Assembly (NCBI GenBank): GCA_963611355.1
Contig: CAVDRM010000018.1
Coordinates: 1-42,010, forward strand
Length of the DNA stretch: 42,010 nt
Direction of reading: 5' to 3'
Source of the DNA: CAVDRM01 sp963611355
GTDB lineage: Bacteria > Bacillota > Clostridia > Christensenellales > Aristaeellaceae
Shown: piece after piece, positions 25,926 through 33,831 of the stretch
How the letters are laid out: every line of letters starts with the position of its first letter
Position numbering within the stretch: the first letter of the stretch is position 1
The notes under the pieces: generated by a model
The model's database searches: none
What the model was told of the DNA's origin: nothing
The model's input: the letters and a program-made list of their open reading frames with translations, nothing else
Position numbers and translations under genes: made by a program

Positions 25926-26825
25926 ATGAGTGAAAAGCATCCGTTCCGCTCCGGCTTTGTGGCCATCGTCGGCCGTCCGAATGTCGGAAAATCCACGCTC
26001 TTGAATCTGATGGTGGGGGAAAAGGTCGCCATCGTCAGCAATAAGCCGCAGACCACGCGCAGCCGTTTGATGGGCGTGATGAACGCCGAAGAAGGGCAGA
26101 TCGTCTTTGTCGATACGCCCGGCATTCATCACCCGCGCACCAAGCTGGGCGAATTTATGGAGGCCTCCGTCCGTGAGGCGATGGACGGCGTGGACGGCCT
26201 GCTGGTGCTGGCGGACGCCGCCGCCGTCGGCCCGCAGGACATCAAAATCGCGCAGGAAATGGCGGCGCGCCCCGGCTATAAGGCGCTGGCCATCAACAAA
26301 ATCGATCTCCTGCCGCCCAAGGATTTGCTGGGCGTCATTGACCGGTTCAGGGAAATGCCCTTTGACGCGGTCTTCCCCATCAGCGCCAGGACGGGCGACG
26401 GCGTGGAGGCGCTCAAACAGGAGCTTTTTTCGCATATGCCGAAAGGCCCGAAATATTTTCCGGACGATATGCCCACCGACCAGCCGGAGCGCGTCCTCTG
26501 CGCCGAAATCATCCGAGAAAAGGCGCTGCGCAGCCTGCGGGACGAGGTGCCGCACGGCATAGGCGTTGAAATGATGGCGATGAAAAAAAAGAGCGGCGAT
26601 TTCATGGAAATCGACGCGACCATCTACTGCGAAAAGGATTCGCATAAGGGCATCATCATCGGCCGCGGCGGGGCGACCCTGAAAAAAATCGGTCAGGAGG
26701 CGCGGCAGGATATCGAGGCGCTGCTGGGCATGAGGGTCAACCTTCAGCTTTGGGTCAAGGTGCGCCCCGACTGGCGCAATTCCGCGTCCGATTTGAAAAC
26801 GCTCGGCTATGTCATGGATCGATAA
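25926..26825 (+). CDS. era: GTPase Era
   Basis: A 299-residue GTPase required for 30S ribosome assembly; it binds the 3' end of 16S rRNA. G1 is GRPNVGKST, G3 is DTPG, and G4 is NKID. The C-terminal KH domain shows the IIGRGGATLKKIG signature. Start at 25926 with AAGGGA upstream, 13 bases after the fusion gene; the frame extends upstream inside that gene but without start signals. It is last in the phoH operon and ends at a terminator. Confidence 0.97.
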   Translation: MSEKHPFRSGFVAIVGRPNVGKSTLLNLMVGEKVAIVSNKPQTTRSRLMGVMNAEEGQIVFVDTPGIHHPRTKLGEFMEASVREAMDGVDGLLVLADAAAVGPQDIKIAQEMAARPGYKALAINKIDLLPPKDLLGVIDRFREMPFDAVFPISARTGDGVEALKQELFSHMPKGPKYFPDDMPTDQPERVLCAEIIREKALRSLRDEVPHGIGVEMMAMKKKSGDFMEIDATIYCEKDSHKGIIIGRGGATLKKIGQEARQDIEALLGMRVNLQLWVKVRPDWRNSASDLKTLGYVMDR

Positions 26826-26849
26826 AAAGCATTAAAACCTAACATTACA

Positions 26850-26887
26850 AAAAGACCCGACCGGAAAAACTCCTGTCGGGTATTTTG
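26850..26887. terminator. Bidirectional terminator between era and the convergent operon
   Basis: ACCCGAC (26855-26861) pairs with GTCGGGT (26875-26881). On the plus strand ATTTTGG follows; on the minus strand CTTTTTG follows, so it serves era on one side and the metallo-beta-lactamase gene on the other. Confidence 0.8.
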
Positions 26888-26900
26888 GTGTCTTGCGCGT

Positions 26901-27548
26901 TTATGGCTCATATCCAAGCAGGCACACCCTCGGCGCGCAGGCAACATCCTCCTTGGTCACGCGGAGCAGGGGAAAGGTCTCCGCGTCCCCGGCATGCATC
27001 TGCGAAAGAAAGTCCGTCGGCTCGGCAATCGGCCAGTCCGCATTGAATTTCGTCTTGTAGTGCATGGGGATGGTGACGTGCGCCCCGATTTGCTGCGCGA
27101 TGTCCGCCGCCGTGCGGCCGTCAATCGTATAATAGCCGCCCACGGGAATGAGCAGGATGTCCGCGCCGCGCAGAAACGTTAACTGTTCATCGGAAAGCAT
27201 TGTGCCCAGGTCGCCCAAATGCGCGATTTTCAGCCCGTCCATTTCCAGCAGGAACAGCAGCGTCTGCCCGCGCTTTTTGCCCTTACAGTCATCATGAAAG
27301 GCGGGAACGGCTGTCACCGCGCAGTCCGCGCTCAGGCGGATGCTCCCTGCCCGATTGACGATTGTGGGATGTCCCGTGACCTTCGATGTAAAATTGTGGT
27401 CGGAATGGCCGTGCGATACGAGGACGGCGTCCGCGTCCACGCCATGCACGGGATAGCCCACATGGGCGTCAAAGGGGTCTGTCAGCACGCGGAAGCCCTC
27501 GGCGCTCTCCATGAAAAATTCCGAATGGCCGTGATAGGTTATCAGCAT
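26901..27548 (-). CDS. Metallo-beta-lactamase-fold metal-dependent hydrolase (UPF0173-like)
   Basis: A 215-residue protein of the metallo-beta-lactamase fold. The metal site motif HGHSDH gives H46, H48, D50 and H51; further ligand candidates are the histidine in VPAFHDD, the aspartate in HLGDLGT and the histidine in IPMHYKTKF. The sequence resembles small cytoplasmic UPF0173/YtkL-type hydrolases of unknown substrate. The ATG at 27548 follows AAAGGAGAGAGAGCC; open frame upstream overlaps the next gene. It is last in a three-gene minus-strand unit. Confidence 0.88.
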   Translation of the reverse strand: MLITYHGHSEFFMESAEGFRVLTDPFDAHVGYPVHGVDADAVLVSHGHSDHNFTSKVTGHPTIVNRAGSIRLSADCAVTAVPAFHDDCKGKKRGQTLLFLLEMDGLKIAHLGDLGTMLSDEQLTFLRGADILLIPVGGYYTIDGRTAADIAQQIGAHVTIPMHYKTKFNADWPIAEPTDFLSQMHAGDAETFPLLRVTKEDVACAPRVCLLGYEP

Positions 27549-28045
27549 GGCTCTCTCTCCTTTATATATTGCGCGATAAGCCGTCCGGCTGCCTCCGGCA
27601 CTGGAAGATGCTGCTTGAGGCAGTCCGCCAGAAGCGGCGGAAGCTCCCGCAGAAGCCGCCCCGTATCGCCCGCGTCCAGGCACAGCAGCGTCAGGCGAAT
27701 CGGCGCGACCGGCTGCATCGCCGCGTCCACGGGATGGCGCGTCAGGCGGACGGCCAGGGAATAAAGCGGCAGATTTTCGTCCGTGGCGGGCGGCACGGCG
27801 CAGGGCGGAATGGATTGAATCAAAGCCGTCCAGCCCTCGTTTGTCAAATCCAGCCGCCACAGGCCGTTTTTTTCTTCCACGGTCAATTGAGCCTCCGCAA
27901 GCGCCGAAAGCGCTGCCGAAATATCGGTTGTCCTTTTACCGTAATCCGTAACAAAAAGCGCCGTCCCCAAGCGGTCACGGCGCAGAAAGCCCCTTCCGTC
28001 AAGCGCCGCGGCTGCCCGCTCTCTCAGGGCGTCCAGGGCGCTCAC
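27542..28045 (-). CDS. Unknown protein, 167 residues
   Basis: I do not recognise this protein. It is translated in a conserved-looking tight position: its start overlaps the DUF1934 gene by 4 bases and its end overlaps the hydrolase gene by 7. The N-terminal ~70 residues (MSALDALRERAAAALDGRGFL..., then YGKRTTDISAALSALAEA) look like a winged-helix-type fold by eye, with a later Leu-rich part; this is weak. There are no membrane segments, signal peptide or metal motifs. The operon position is the main evidence that it is real. Confidence 0.7.
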   Translation of the reverse strand: MSALDALRERAAAALDGRGFLRRDRLGTALFVTDYGKRTTDISAALSALAEAQLTVEEKNGLWRLDLTNEGWTALIQSIPPCAVPPATDENLPLYSLAVRLTRHPVDAAMQPVAPIRLTLLCLDAGDTGRLLRELPPLLADCLKQHLPVPEAAGRLIAQYIKEREPC

Positions 28046-28473
28046 TGCTTCTTCCTTTCGGCAAAGCGAATCCTCAGCTCGTGCATGGCGGCATACTGGC
28101 CCTGAAGGTCCAGCTGATACTTGAGCATAACCTCGCCCTGTGCGCCCTCCACCTGATAGCGCACCTGCGTCGGATAAACGCCCATGTCCAAGGCGCCGTA
28201 GGGCGTGTTGTAGACGCCCTCGAAGCGCCGCCCCTTGGCAAACACCATGCTGGTGTCAAATTCGCCGTCGCGCCGCATGGTCACGACCCCATCCGCCATC
28301 GAAAGGGTCACATGGCTCGGCTTGGTCGAATCCGGCTGGGTCTCCGTATAGCGAAGCCGCCAGTCGTCCTTTTCTCCGCTCAGATAGCCGGTGGTGACAA
28401 GGTGCATGGCGTCATCCGGCTGGCCGACATTCTGCGCCATGCCGGTCACGGAAAGCAAAACAGGCTTGCGCAT
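28042..28473 (-). CDS. DUF1934 family protein (YwiB-like)
   Basis: A 143-residue predicted beta-barrel protein of the DUF1934 family, which has a calycin-like fold and no firmly known function. Typical features are the N-terminal KPVLLSVTGMAQ, the central DGVVTMRRDGEFDTSMVFAKG and the closing TPYGALDMGVYPT with a following beta-rich segment. GGAGGAGGG precedes the ATG. It is the first gene of the minus-strand unit, with a promoter 40 bases upstream. Confidence 0.85.
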   Translation of the reverse strand: MRKPVLLSVTGMAQNVGQPDDAMHLVTTGYLSGEKDDWRLRYTETQPDSTKPSHVTLSMADGVVTMRRDGEFDTSMVFAKGRRFEGVYNTPYGALDMGVYPTQVRYQVEGAQGEVMLKYQLDLQGQYAAMHELRIRFAERKKQ

Positions 28474-28512
28474 GAACTCCCTCCTCCTGCGGACATACCT
28501 TTCCGCAAGACT

Positions 28513-28541
28513 ATTATAGCATACACATCAAGCGGACGCAA
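28513..28541 (-). promoter_or_regulatory. Promoter of the DUF1934 operon
   Basis: On the minus strand TTGCGT (28541-28536), 17-base spacer, TATAAT (28518-28513). It sits directly after the terminator of the preceding anti-sigma gene. Confidence 0.7.
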
Positions 28542-28542
28542 G

Positions 28543-28572
28543 AAAAGCAAAAGCCGCTCCCTGCGGAGCGGC
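28543..28572 (-). terminator. Terminator after the anti-sigma gene
   Basis: On the minus strand GCCGCTCC (28572-28565) pairs with GGAGCGGC (28560-28553) over a 4-base loop, followed by TTTTGCTTTT. The stop codon of the anti-sigma gene is 18 bases before. Confidence 0.88.
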
Positions 28573-28590
28573 GTCATGGATGAAAATACC

Positions 28591-29517
28591 TTACAGCGCC
28601 GCGTCGAATGCTTCAAAGAATTCCGGGCAGGCCCACGTGCCGCAGCCCATGACCTTTTCTCCGCTGACGGCCAGCTGCAGCGTCACGCCGTTGGAAAACT
28701 TGATGAGCAGCGTCTGCTTGGTCGTCTGGCAGGCGGCGCTTTGATAGGACGCATGATCGACCAGCGTGTCAAACAGCGTCTGCGCCGTATCCGCGTCCGT
28801 GATTCTGCCGACGTCCGACAGCGTCAGCTCGGATACGTCGGCGCTGCCCAACGTGTCCGCCAGGGTTTCTCCGCCGATGACGGCGCTGCCGTCCAGCGAT
28901 ACGCGCTGGAACACGCGCATTTTGCCGTCCACTTTCGCGGCGACCGCCGCGCAGGGCATGTTTTGGACCTCGTAAACGGTCTCTCCCTCCAGCACCGTGT
29001 TGGAGACGATGCTGCCGGAGGACAGGGACGGCTCCGAGGTATACTCGCCCACCGTGCCGATTTCGCTGCCCAGCCGCTTGGAGGAAAGACTCCCCGGCGT
29101 GGTCAGCAGGCGGTAGACCCGCCCATCCGCCTGAATCAGCGGAAAGTACGAGCCGGAGACAGACGCCCAAATGCTGCGGTAGGCAGGAACCTCGTTCGAG
29201 GACGTCAGGGTCACGCTGCCGACCGGCACGTCCGCCCGCAGGACGGTCGTGGGCTCATTGGTGCCTCCGGCGGGCTGCGCCGCCAGCAGCTGCTCATCCG
29301 GCCCTTTCAAAAGCTGCGGAATGCCCCACACCGCGCCTAAAAAGACGGCCAGTGCGCAGCACAGCGCGGGGATGGCGCGCAAGGGACGGAAGCGGATTTC
29401 CGTCTTTGCTTCCGCCTTTTGGCAAATGCGCTTTCTGAGCTCCTCTCCGGCCTCTACGCCGGAGAGCATTTCATCCGCAATGCTCGGCAACGTGCTCAGC
29501 TTTTTTTCCATATTCAC
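28591..29517 (-). CDS. Membrane-anchored anti-sigma factor-like protein
   Basis: A 308-residue protein with a short cytoplasmic N-terminus (about 1-45), one membrane helix (ALCCALAVFLGAVWGI, about 50-65) and a large external part rich in Ser, Thr and Gly. This layout and its coupling to an ECF sigma gene make it the likely anti-sigma factor: the cytoplasmic part would hold the sigma factor and the outside part would sense a signal. I see no classic zinc HxxxCxxC anti-sigma motif in the N-terminus. Start: GTG at 29517 overlaps the sigma stop (GTGA) and is correctly spaced from AAAGGAAG; an ATG two codons later is possible. Confidence 0.75.
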   Translation of the reverse strand: MNMEKKLSTLPSIADEMLSGVEAGEELRKRICQKAEAKTEIRFRPLRAIPALCCALAVFLGAVWGIPQLLKGPDEQLLAAQPAGGTNEPTTVLRADVPVGSVTLTSSNEVPAYRSIWASVSGSYFPLIQADGRVYRLLTTPGSLSSKRLGSEIGTVGEYTSEPSLSSGSIVSNTVLEGETVYEVQNMPCAAVAAKVDGKMRVFQRVSLDGSAVIGGETLADTLGSADVSELTLSDVGRITDADTAQTLFDTLVDHASYQSAACQTTKQTLLIKFSNGVTLQLAVSGEKVMGCGTWACPEFFEAFDAAL

Positions 29518-30047
29518 CGGGCATCACTTCCTTTCAACATTTCTTCCAGCCTTTTTCGTCCTCTGGACAGACGGCTTGAAACCGTTCCCTCCGGCAGGGA
29601 CAGCATGACGGCGATTTCGGCGATGCCGTAGCCCTGATAGTAGTGCAGGAGGATGACCTCCCGAAACTGCGCGGGCAGACGGTGAACGGCCTGCATCAGC
29701 TCGCTTTTTTCCAGCTCGTCCTCGATGCCGCCCTTGGCGGGCGTCAGCTCCAGCGCGGGGCTGCCCAGCACCACGCGGCGCACCCATGCGGCCCGCCACA
29801 AATCCCGGCACCGGTTCAGCGCCACCTTGAGCAGCCATGCCTTTTCACGCCCCCTGATAAGCTCCGGCGAGTTGGTCAGCAGCCGGACGAACACATCCTG
29901 CGTCACATCCTCGGCCTGCTGCCTGTCGCCCAGATAGAAGTAGCTGACGCGGAGCACATCGTCGGCGTACAGCCGATACAGCTCCTCGAACCGGTCATTG
30001 TCCATCCGGACGCCCGCTTTTCCTTCGGACTGTTCCCAGTCACTCAT
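29514..30047 (-). CDS. ECF sigma factor (sigma-70 family)
   Basis: A 177-residue extracytoplasmic-function sigma factor. Region 2 is FEELYRLYADDVLRVSYFYL followed by QAEDVTQDVFVRLL; region 4 is LPAQFREVILLHYYQGYGIA with the helix-turn-helix IAVMLSLPEGTVSSRLSRG. It directs RNA polymerase to its own target promoters and is probably held inactive by the membrane protein encoded next to it (4-base overlap). I use ATG 30047 because GGAGGG lies about 12 bases upstream; the ATG at 30077 has no ribosome binding site. It is divergent from the CRISPR-Cas operon. Confidence 0.9.
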   Translation of the reverse strand: MSDWEQSEGKAGVRMDNDRFEELYRLYADDVLRVSYFYLGDRQQAEDVTQDVFVRLLTNSPELIRGREKAWLLKVALNRCRDLWRAAWVRRVVLGSPALELTPAKGGIEDELEKSELMQAVHRLPAQFREVILLHYYQGYGIAEIAVMLSLPEGTVSSRLSRGRKRLEEMLKGSDAR

Positions 30048-30186
30048 ATAACGAAAGAGCCCTCCTGTTTCTTGCATGAAAAATAAAATAATTTTCTTAC
30101 AAAATATTTACGAATTGAAAACGCTGCCGTGACAAATGCACTTCGGGCAAAGCCCCGCCGCATGACAGCGCCTCCCCCTGCGCAAA

Positions 30187-30215
30187 ATTATACCACAGGA
30201 GAGAATGTTTGTAAA
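30187..30215 (-). promoter_or_regulatory. Promoter of the sigma/anti-sigma operon
   Basis: On the minus strand TTTACA (30215-30210), 17-base spacer, TATAAT (30192-30187). It would give a leader of about 135 bases to the sigma start. Divergent from the csm promoter 60 bases away. No gene is visible in the 326-base gap 30048-30373. Confidence 0.65.
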
Positions 30216-30275
30216 TTATGCGCAAGCCGGATTTTATGCTTAGAGCACATGGCACGGACGCATGGCCACGATGCC

Positions 30276-30304
30276 TTGACACTTTGCTTTTCATGCCATA
30301 TAAT
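30276..30304 (+). promoter_or_regulatory. Consensus promoter of the CRISPR-Cas operon
   Basis: TTGACA (30276-30281), 17-base spacer, TATAAT (30299-30304): perfect in both boxes and spacing. Transcription would start near 30311, about 60 bases ahead of csm1. I see no other clear promoter between csm1 and cas2, so this one may serve all twelve genes. Confidence 0.88.
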
Positions 30305-30373
30305 GAATGCGACAAGAATGTATACCGATACCGTCATATCCGCATCATTTGACTTCCGACAGGAGGCGTATAC

Positions 30374-32710
30374 TTGAATCCGCTCACTTTGCAGGCAACC
30401 TTCAGCGGCCTTTTGCACGATATAGGAAAAATGGTTTTTCGTTCGGGCGAAAGCACGCTGGATCATTCGACATCCGGATATACATGGCTTTTAGAGCGTC
30501 TGCCGGACGCACCATGGAGCGATATCCTTTCCGGCGTTCGCTGGCACCACGCGAGGGCACTTCGTCAGGCACAGCTCAAATGCGACAGCTTGGCTTATAT
30601 TCTTTGCGTGGCCGACAATATTTCCGCTGCGGTTGATAGACGCGAGGAGGAAAGCGGCTCTGTCCGCTTTGATCGTACATTGCCGCTGCATTCGATTTTT
30701 TCTCATTTGAATGGGTGGCACAATGGGCTGGCGCTGGCACCCGTCTGCCATGACGGGCATCTGCATTTGCCGGATGAACAGCCGCCGGTCACCTCAGCGC
30801 AGTATGCATCCCTGCTCAGGGTGCTGCAGCGGGGCTTAGAAGGCATGACTGTCTCCGAGCAGTGGACGGACTCCCTGCTGGCTCTGCTGGAGAGCTGTGC
30901 ATCCAATATTCCGTCCAGTACTTATACCGGTGAAAGTCCGGATATTTCGCTGTTTGACCATCTGAAGGCAACGGCAGCGGTCGGCGCCTGCATCAGTGAA
31001 TATTTGCTGGCGAACAGCATCAGGGATTTTCAATCGTATTTGTTTGAAAATGAGATGAAATTTCGGGATGCAAAAGCATTTCTGCTTTATACGGCGGATC
31101 TGTCCGGCATTCAGAAATTTATTTATACCGTTGCCGCATCGGGTGCACAACGGGCGCTGCGCAGCCGTTCGTTCTTTTTAGAACTGCTGATGGAGCATTA
31201 TATCGACGAAATTTTAACGCGCTGCGGGCTGAGCCGAGCCAATCTTTTGTATTCCGGCGGCGGACATTGCTATGTGCTGCTGCCCAATACACAGGAGACG
31301 GTGCAGGTCTTGAAGCAGGTCAACCGAGAAACGAACAGCTGGCTGCTGAAGCAGTTTGGCGTCAAGCTGTTTTTGGCACATGGCTGGGCAGAATGCTCCG
31401 CCAATGATCTCACCAACAGGCCTGCTTCGGATACACCCTATAAGGCCGTATTTGGCAGAGCTTCCGCTGAGGTCAGCCTCCATAAGATGCGCAGATATTC
31501 GCCGGAACAGCTGAGAAAGCTGAACGTACAGGCACAGCATACGGACGGAAGAGAATGCGGGGTCTGCGGAAGCACGGATCTGCTTCATAAGGACCGCTGT
31601 CTGTGGTGTGCGCGGTTTGAAGAGATTTCAGCCAAAATTCAAGACGAGCAGCGCATCGCCTATTATGTAACGCGGAATGCAGGTCTTTCGCATGACCTAT
31701 CGCTGCCGGGCGCGGACGGAGAGGTTTTTCTTGCGTTGATTTCCGAGCGGGAGGCAAGGGAAAGGCTGAAAACGGATGACCGGATCGTTCGAATCTATAC
31801 GAAAAATCACGCATTTACAGGGCTGAATTACAGCACACGGCTGGATGTGTGCGATTATTATGCCGACAATCGGAATACAGAGCTGGCGCGGGCTTCTTCC
31901 GGCATTCGCCGCCTGGCGGTATGCCGGATGGACGTTGATAACTTGGGCCATGCATTTGTTGCCGGCTTTGAACAGGCAGATGCAAAGGATGCAGCGGAAA
32001 AATATCACTTCGTTACGCTCTCCAGAACGGCGGCTCTGTCACGGCAGCTATCCTTATTTTTCAAGCGATACTTAAGAGAGGTGCTGTGTCAGGGAAATCC
32101 GCTGCAAATCTCGGTCGTCTATTCCGGCGGTGACGACGTATTTCTGCTCGGCGCATGGAACCATGTCATGGAAGCGGCGCAGCGCATTCAGCAGCAGTTT
32201 ACGGCCTTTACGGGCGGTGCGCTGACTTTAAGCGGCGGCATTGGTCTTTATGATGAAAAATATCCTATCCGCTTGGCAGCCGAGGAAACGCAGGCGCTGG
32301 AGCAGCGGGCAAAAGCTGAGCCGGATAAGAATGCGGTTTCCCTGTTTGATCCGCTGGCGCAGCATACCTATTCGTGGACGGTTTTCCGGCAGCAGGTTAT
32401 GCGGGACAAATATCAAATACTCGAACGTTTCTTTGCCGGTCAGGATGAACGCGGAAAAGCATTTTTATACCGCATGACGGGTCTGCTGCGGGAGGCGGAG
32501 GAAAGCAAGCTGAATTTGGCTCGGTATGCCTATATGCTGGCGCGCCTTCAGCCGAGCCGCCAAAGCGTCTCCTTCAGCCTTTATAAGGATTTTTCACAAA
32601 AAATGTACGCATGGGCTTGCAATGCGAAGGATCGGCGGCAGCTGATCACGGCCATTTATCTGTATGTATATATGAATAGAAAGGCGGAACAGCACGATGT
32701 ACAATCATGA
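30374..32710 (+). CDS. csm1: Type III-A CRISPR Cas10/Csm1
   Basis: A 778-residue Cas10, the large subunit of the type III-A (Csm) complex. The N-terminal HD nuclease domain shows H15-D16 in LLHDIGKM, followed by RWHHAR. A first, degenerate Palm domain includes YSGGGHCYVLLPN. A zinc finger follows with C395, C398, C409 and C412. The second Palm domain carries the cyclase motif GGDD (585-588) plus CRMDVDNLG upstream, and a helical C-terminal domain ends the protein. Both DNase and cyclic-oligoadenylate activities therefore look intact. It starts with TTG at 30374; AGGAGG seven bases ahead decides this. It overlaps csm2 by 14 bases. Confidence 0.96.
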   Translation: MNPLTLQATFSGLLHDIGKMVFRSGESTLDHSTSGYTWLLERLPDAPWSDILSGVRWHHARALRQAQLKCDSLAYILCVADNISAAVDRREEESGSVRFDRTLPLHSIFSHLNGWHNGLALAPVCHDGHLHLPDEQPPVTSAQYASLLRVLQRGLEGMTVSEQWTDSLLALLESCASNIPSSTYTGESPDISLFDHLKATAAVGACISEYLLANSIRDFQSYLFENEMKFRDAKAFLLYTADLSGIQKFIYTVAASGAQRALRSRSFFLELLMEHYIDEILTRCGLSRANLLYSGGGHCYVLLPNTQETVQVLKQVNRETNSWLLKQFGVKLFLAHGWAECSANDLTNRPASDTPYKAVFGRASAEVSLHKMRRYSPEQLRKLNVQAQHTDGRECGVCGSTDLLHKDRCLWCARFEEISAKIQDEQRIAYYVTRNAGLSHDLSLPGADGEVFLALISEREARERLKTDDRIVRIYTKNHAFTGLNYSTRLDVCDYYADNRNTELARASSGIRRLAVCRMDVDNLGHAFVAGFEQADAKDAAEKYHFVTLSRTAALSRQLSLFFKRYLREVLCQGNPLQISVVYSGGDDVFLLGAWNHVMEAAQRIQQQFTAFTGGALTLSGGIGLYDEKYPIRLAAEETQALEQRAKAEPDKNAVSLFDPLAQHTYSWTVFRQQVMRDKYQILERFFAGQDERGKAFLYRMTGLLREAEESKLNLARYAYMLARLQPSRQSVSFSLYKDFSQKMYAWACNAKDRRQLITAIYLYVYMNRKAEQHDVQS

Positions 32711-33164
32711 CAGGCCAAACAGTGGCTCGAACCACTTCGGCGGTTATGCTCCAAGAGGAACTCAGGGCGGCGGTCTGCCGGCGCCGGTTCAGCCTAAGCA
32801 GCTTCCGCAGGACTATGTAAACGAGGCGGAGCAGGTCATGCGGGCGCTGATGGAGGGCGGAAGCCGCATCACATCCTCCAAGCTGCGCGGAATCTTTGCA
32901 CTGCTGACGGATATTTATAACGAGGAGAGCCTTCGTACGGATACAACGCTCAGCTCGGCCAGCCAAGCGAAGCTGCTGCGTTTAAGAATCAGAGCTGTTT
33001 ATGATGCGGGACGCGAGCCGACGGTCAAGGCTTTTATCGAAAAGGCGCACCTGCTGGAGTACATGAAGGACATCGGCACAGACAGAGAAAAGCTGATCCG
33101 GCTTTCACATTACATGGAAGCATTGGTGGCATACCATCGCTATTTCGGCGGCAAGGAGAATTGA
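32697..33164 (+). CDS. csm2: Type III-A CRISPR small subunit Csm2
   Basis: A 155-residue, mostly helical protein at the position of csm2, which forms the inner filament of the Csm complex. The first ~40 residues are Gly/Pro/Asn-rich and probably disordered; the core starts near PQDYVNEAEQVMRALM and shows the family pattern TSSKLRGIFALL and LRLRIRAVYDAGRE. The disordered extension is longer than in most Csm2 proteins. The stop is one base before csm3. Confidence 0.9.
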   Translation: MYNHDRPNSGSNHFGGYAPRGTQGGGLPAPVQPKQLPQDYVNEAEQVMRALMEGGSRITSSKLRGIFALLTDIYNEESLRTDTTLSSASQAKLLRLRIRAVYDAGREPTVKAFIEKAHLLEYMKDIGTDREKLIRLSHYMEALVAYHRYFGGKEN

Positions 33165-33165
33165 T

Positions 33166-33831
33166 ATGTACGGGAAAATTGTCATCTATTGCGATTTGAA
33201 GGTCAAAACAGGCTTGCATATCGGTGCGTCCGGCGCTTTTTCGGCCATCGGTGCAGTGGACAGCCCCGTTATTCGTGATCCGCTTACGGGAAAGCCCATT
33301 CTGCCGGGCAGCAGCTTAAAGGGAAAACTGCGCACCCTTTTGGCACGCAGTCTATGCAGGGACATGAACCGGATGCCGGATTTCAATCAGGATGCTCCGA
33401 TTATCCTGCGTCTGTTCGGCTCGGCAACCCCTGTCAGACGCTCAAGGCTTCAATTTTCGGACAGCTTTATTTCCAATGCGGATGCTCTTGGGGAGGCCGG
33501 CTTGACGGAGGTCAAAACGGAAAACGCCATCCGCCGAACGGATTCGGTCGCTAATCCGCGCCAGATTGAGCGCGTAGTTGCCGGAGCATGCTTCTCGGTA
33601 CGCATCGTGTATGATATTATGCGGTCGGAGGAAATCACGGAGGATATGCAGCAGCTTGTCCGCGCCATGCAGCTTTTGCAGCTTGATTATTTGGGCGGAC
33701 ACGGTTCCCGAGGAAGCGGGCGTGTAGGGCTGGACAACTTCCGTTTCGGCTGCATTGAAACGGATTTTTCAGAGGAAGTCCTAAAGTCCTTATTTAAAAA
33801 AGCGGAGAATTATGAATTACTACCTGTATAA
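33166..33831 (+). CDS. csm3: Type III-A CRISPR backbone protein Csm3
   Basis: A 221-residue RAMP (Cas7-like) protein. Several copies line the crRNA and cut target RNA every six bases. The catalytic aspartate is D32 in GAVDSPVIRDP, and the glycine-rich features PGSSLKGKLRTLL and GGHGSRGSGRVGL are present. So target-RNA cleavage should be intact. AAGGAG precedes the ATG. It overlaps csm4 by 20 bases. Confidence 0.96.
   Translation: MYGKIVIYCDLKVKTGLHIGASGAFSAIGAVDSPVIRDPLTGKPILPGSSLKGKLRTLLARSLCRDMNRMPDFNQDAPIILRLFGSATPVRRSRLQFSDSFISNADALGEAGLTEVKTENAIRRTDSVANPRQIERVVAGACFSVRIVYDIMRSEEITEDMQQLVRAMQLLQLDYLGGHGSRGSGRVGLDNFRFGCIETDFSEEVLKSLFKKAENYELLPV

Noticed and set aside
28081..29340. 419-codon plus-strand frame opposite the DUF1934 and anti-sigma genes
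   Set aside because: It crosses the promoter and terminator of the minus-strand genes, has no ribosome binding site and has a His/Arg-rich shadow composition.
30048..30373. Possible cas gene or small RNA ahead of csm1
   Set aside because: Only short frames without ribosome binding sites are present; the gap is explained by two divergent promoters and leaders.
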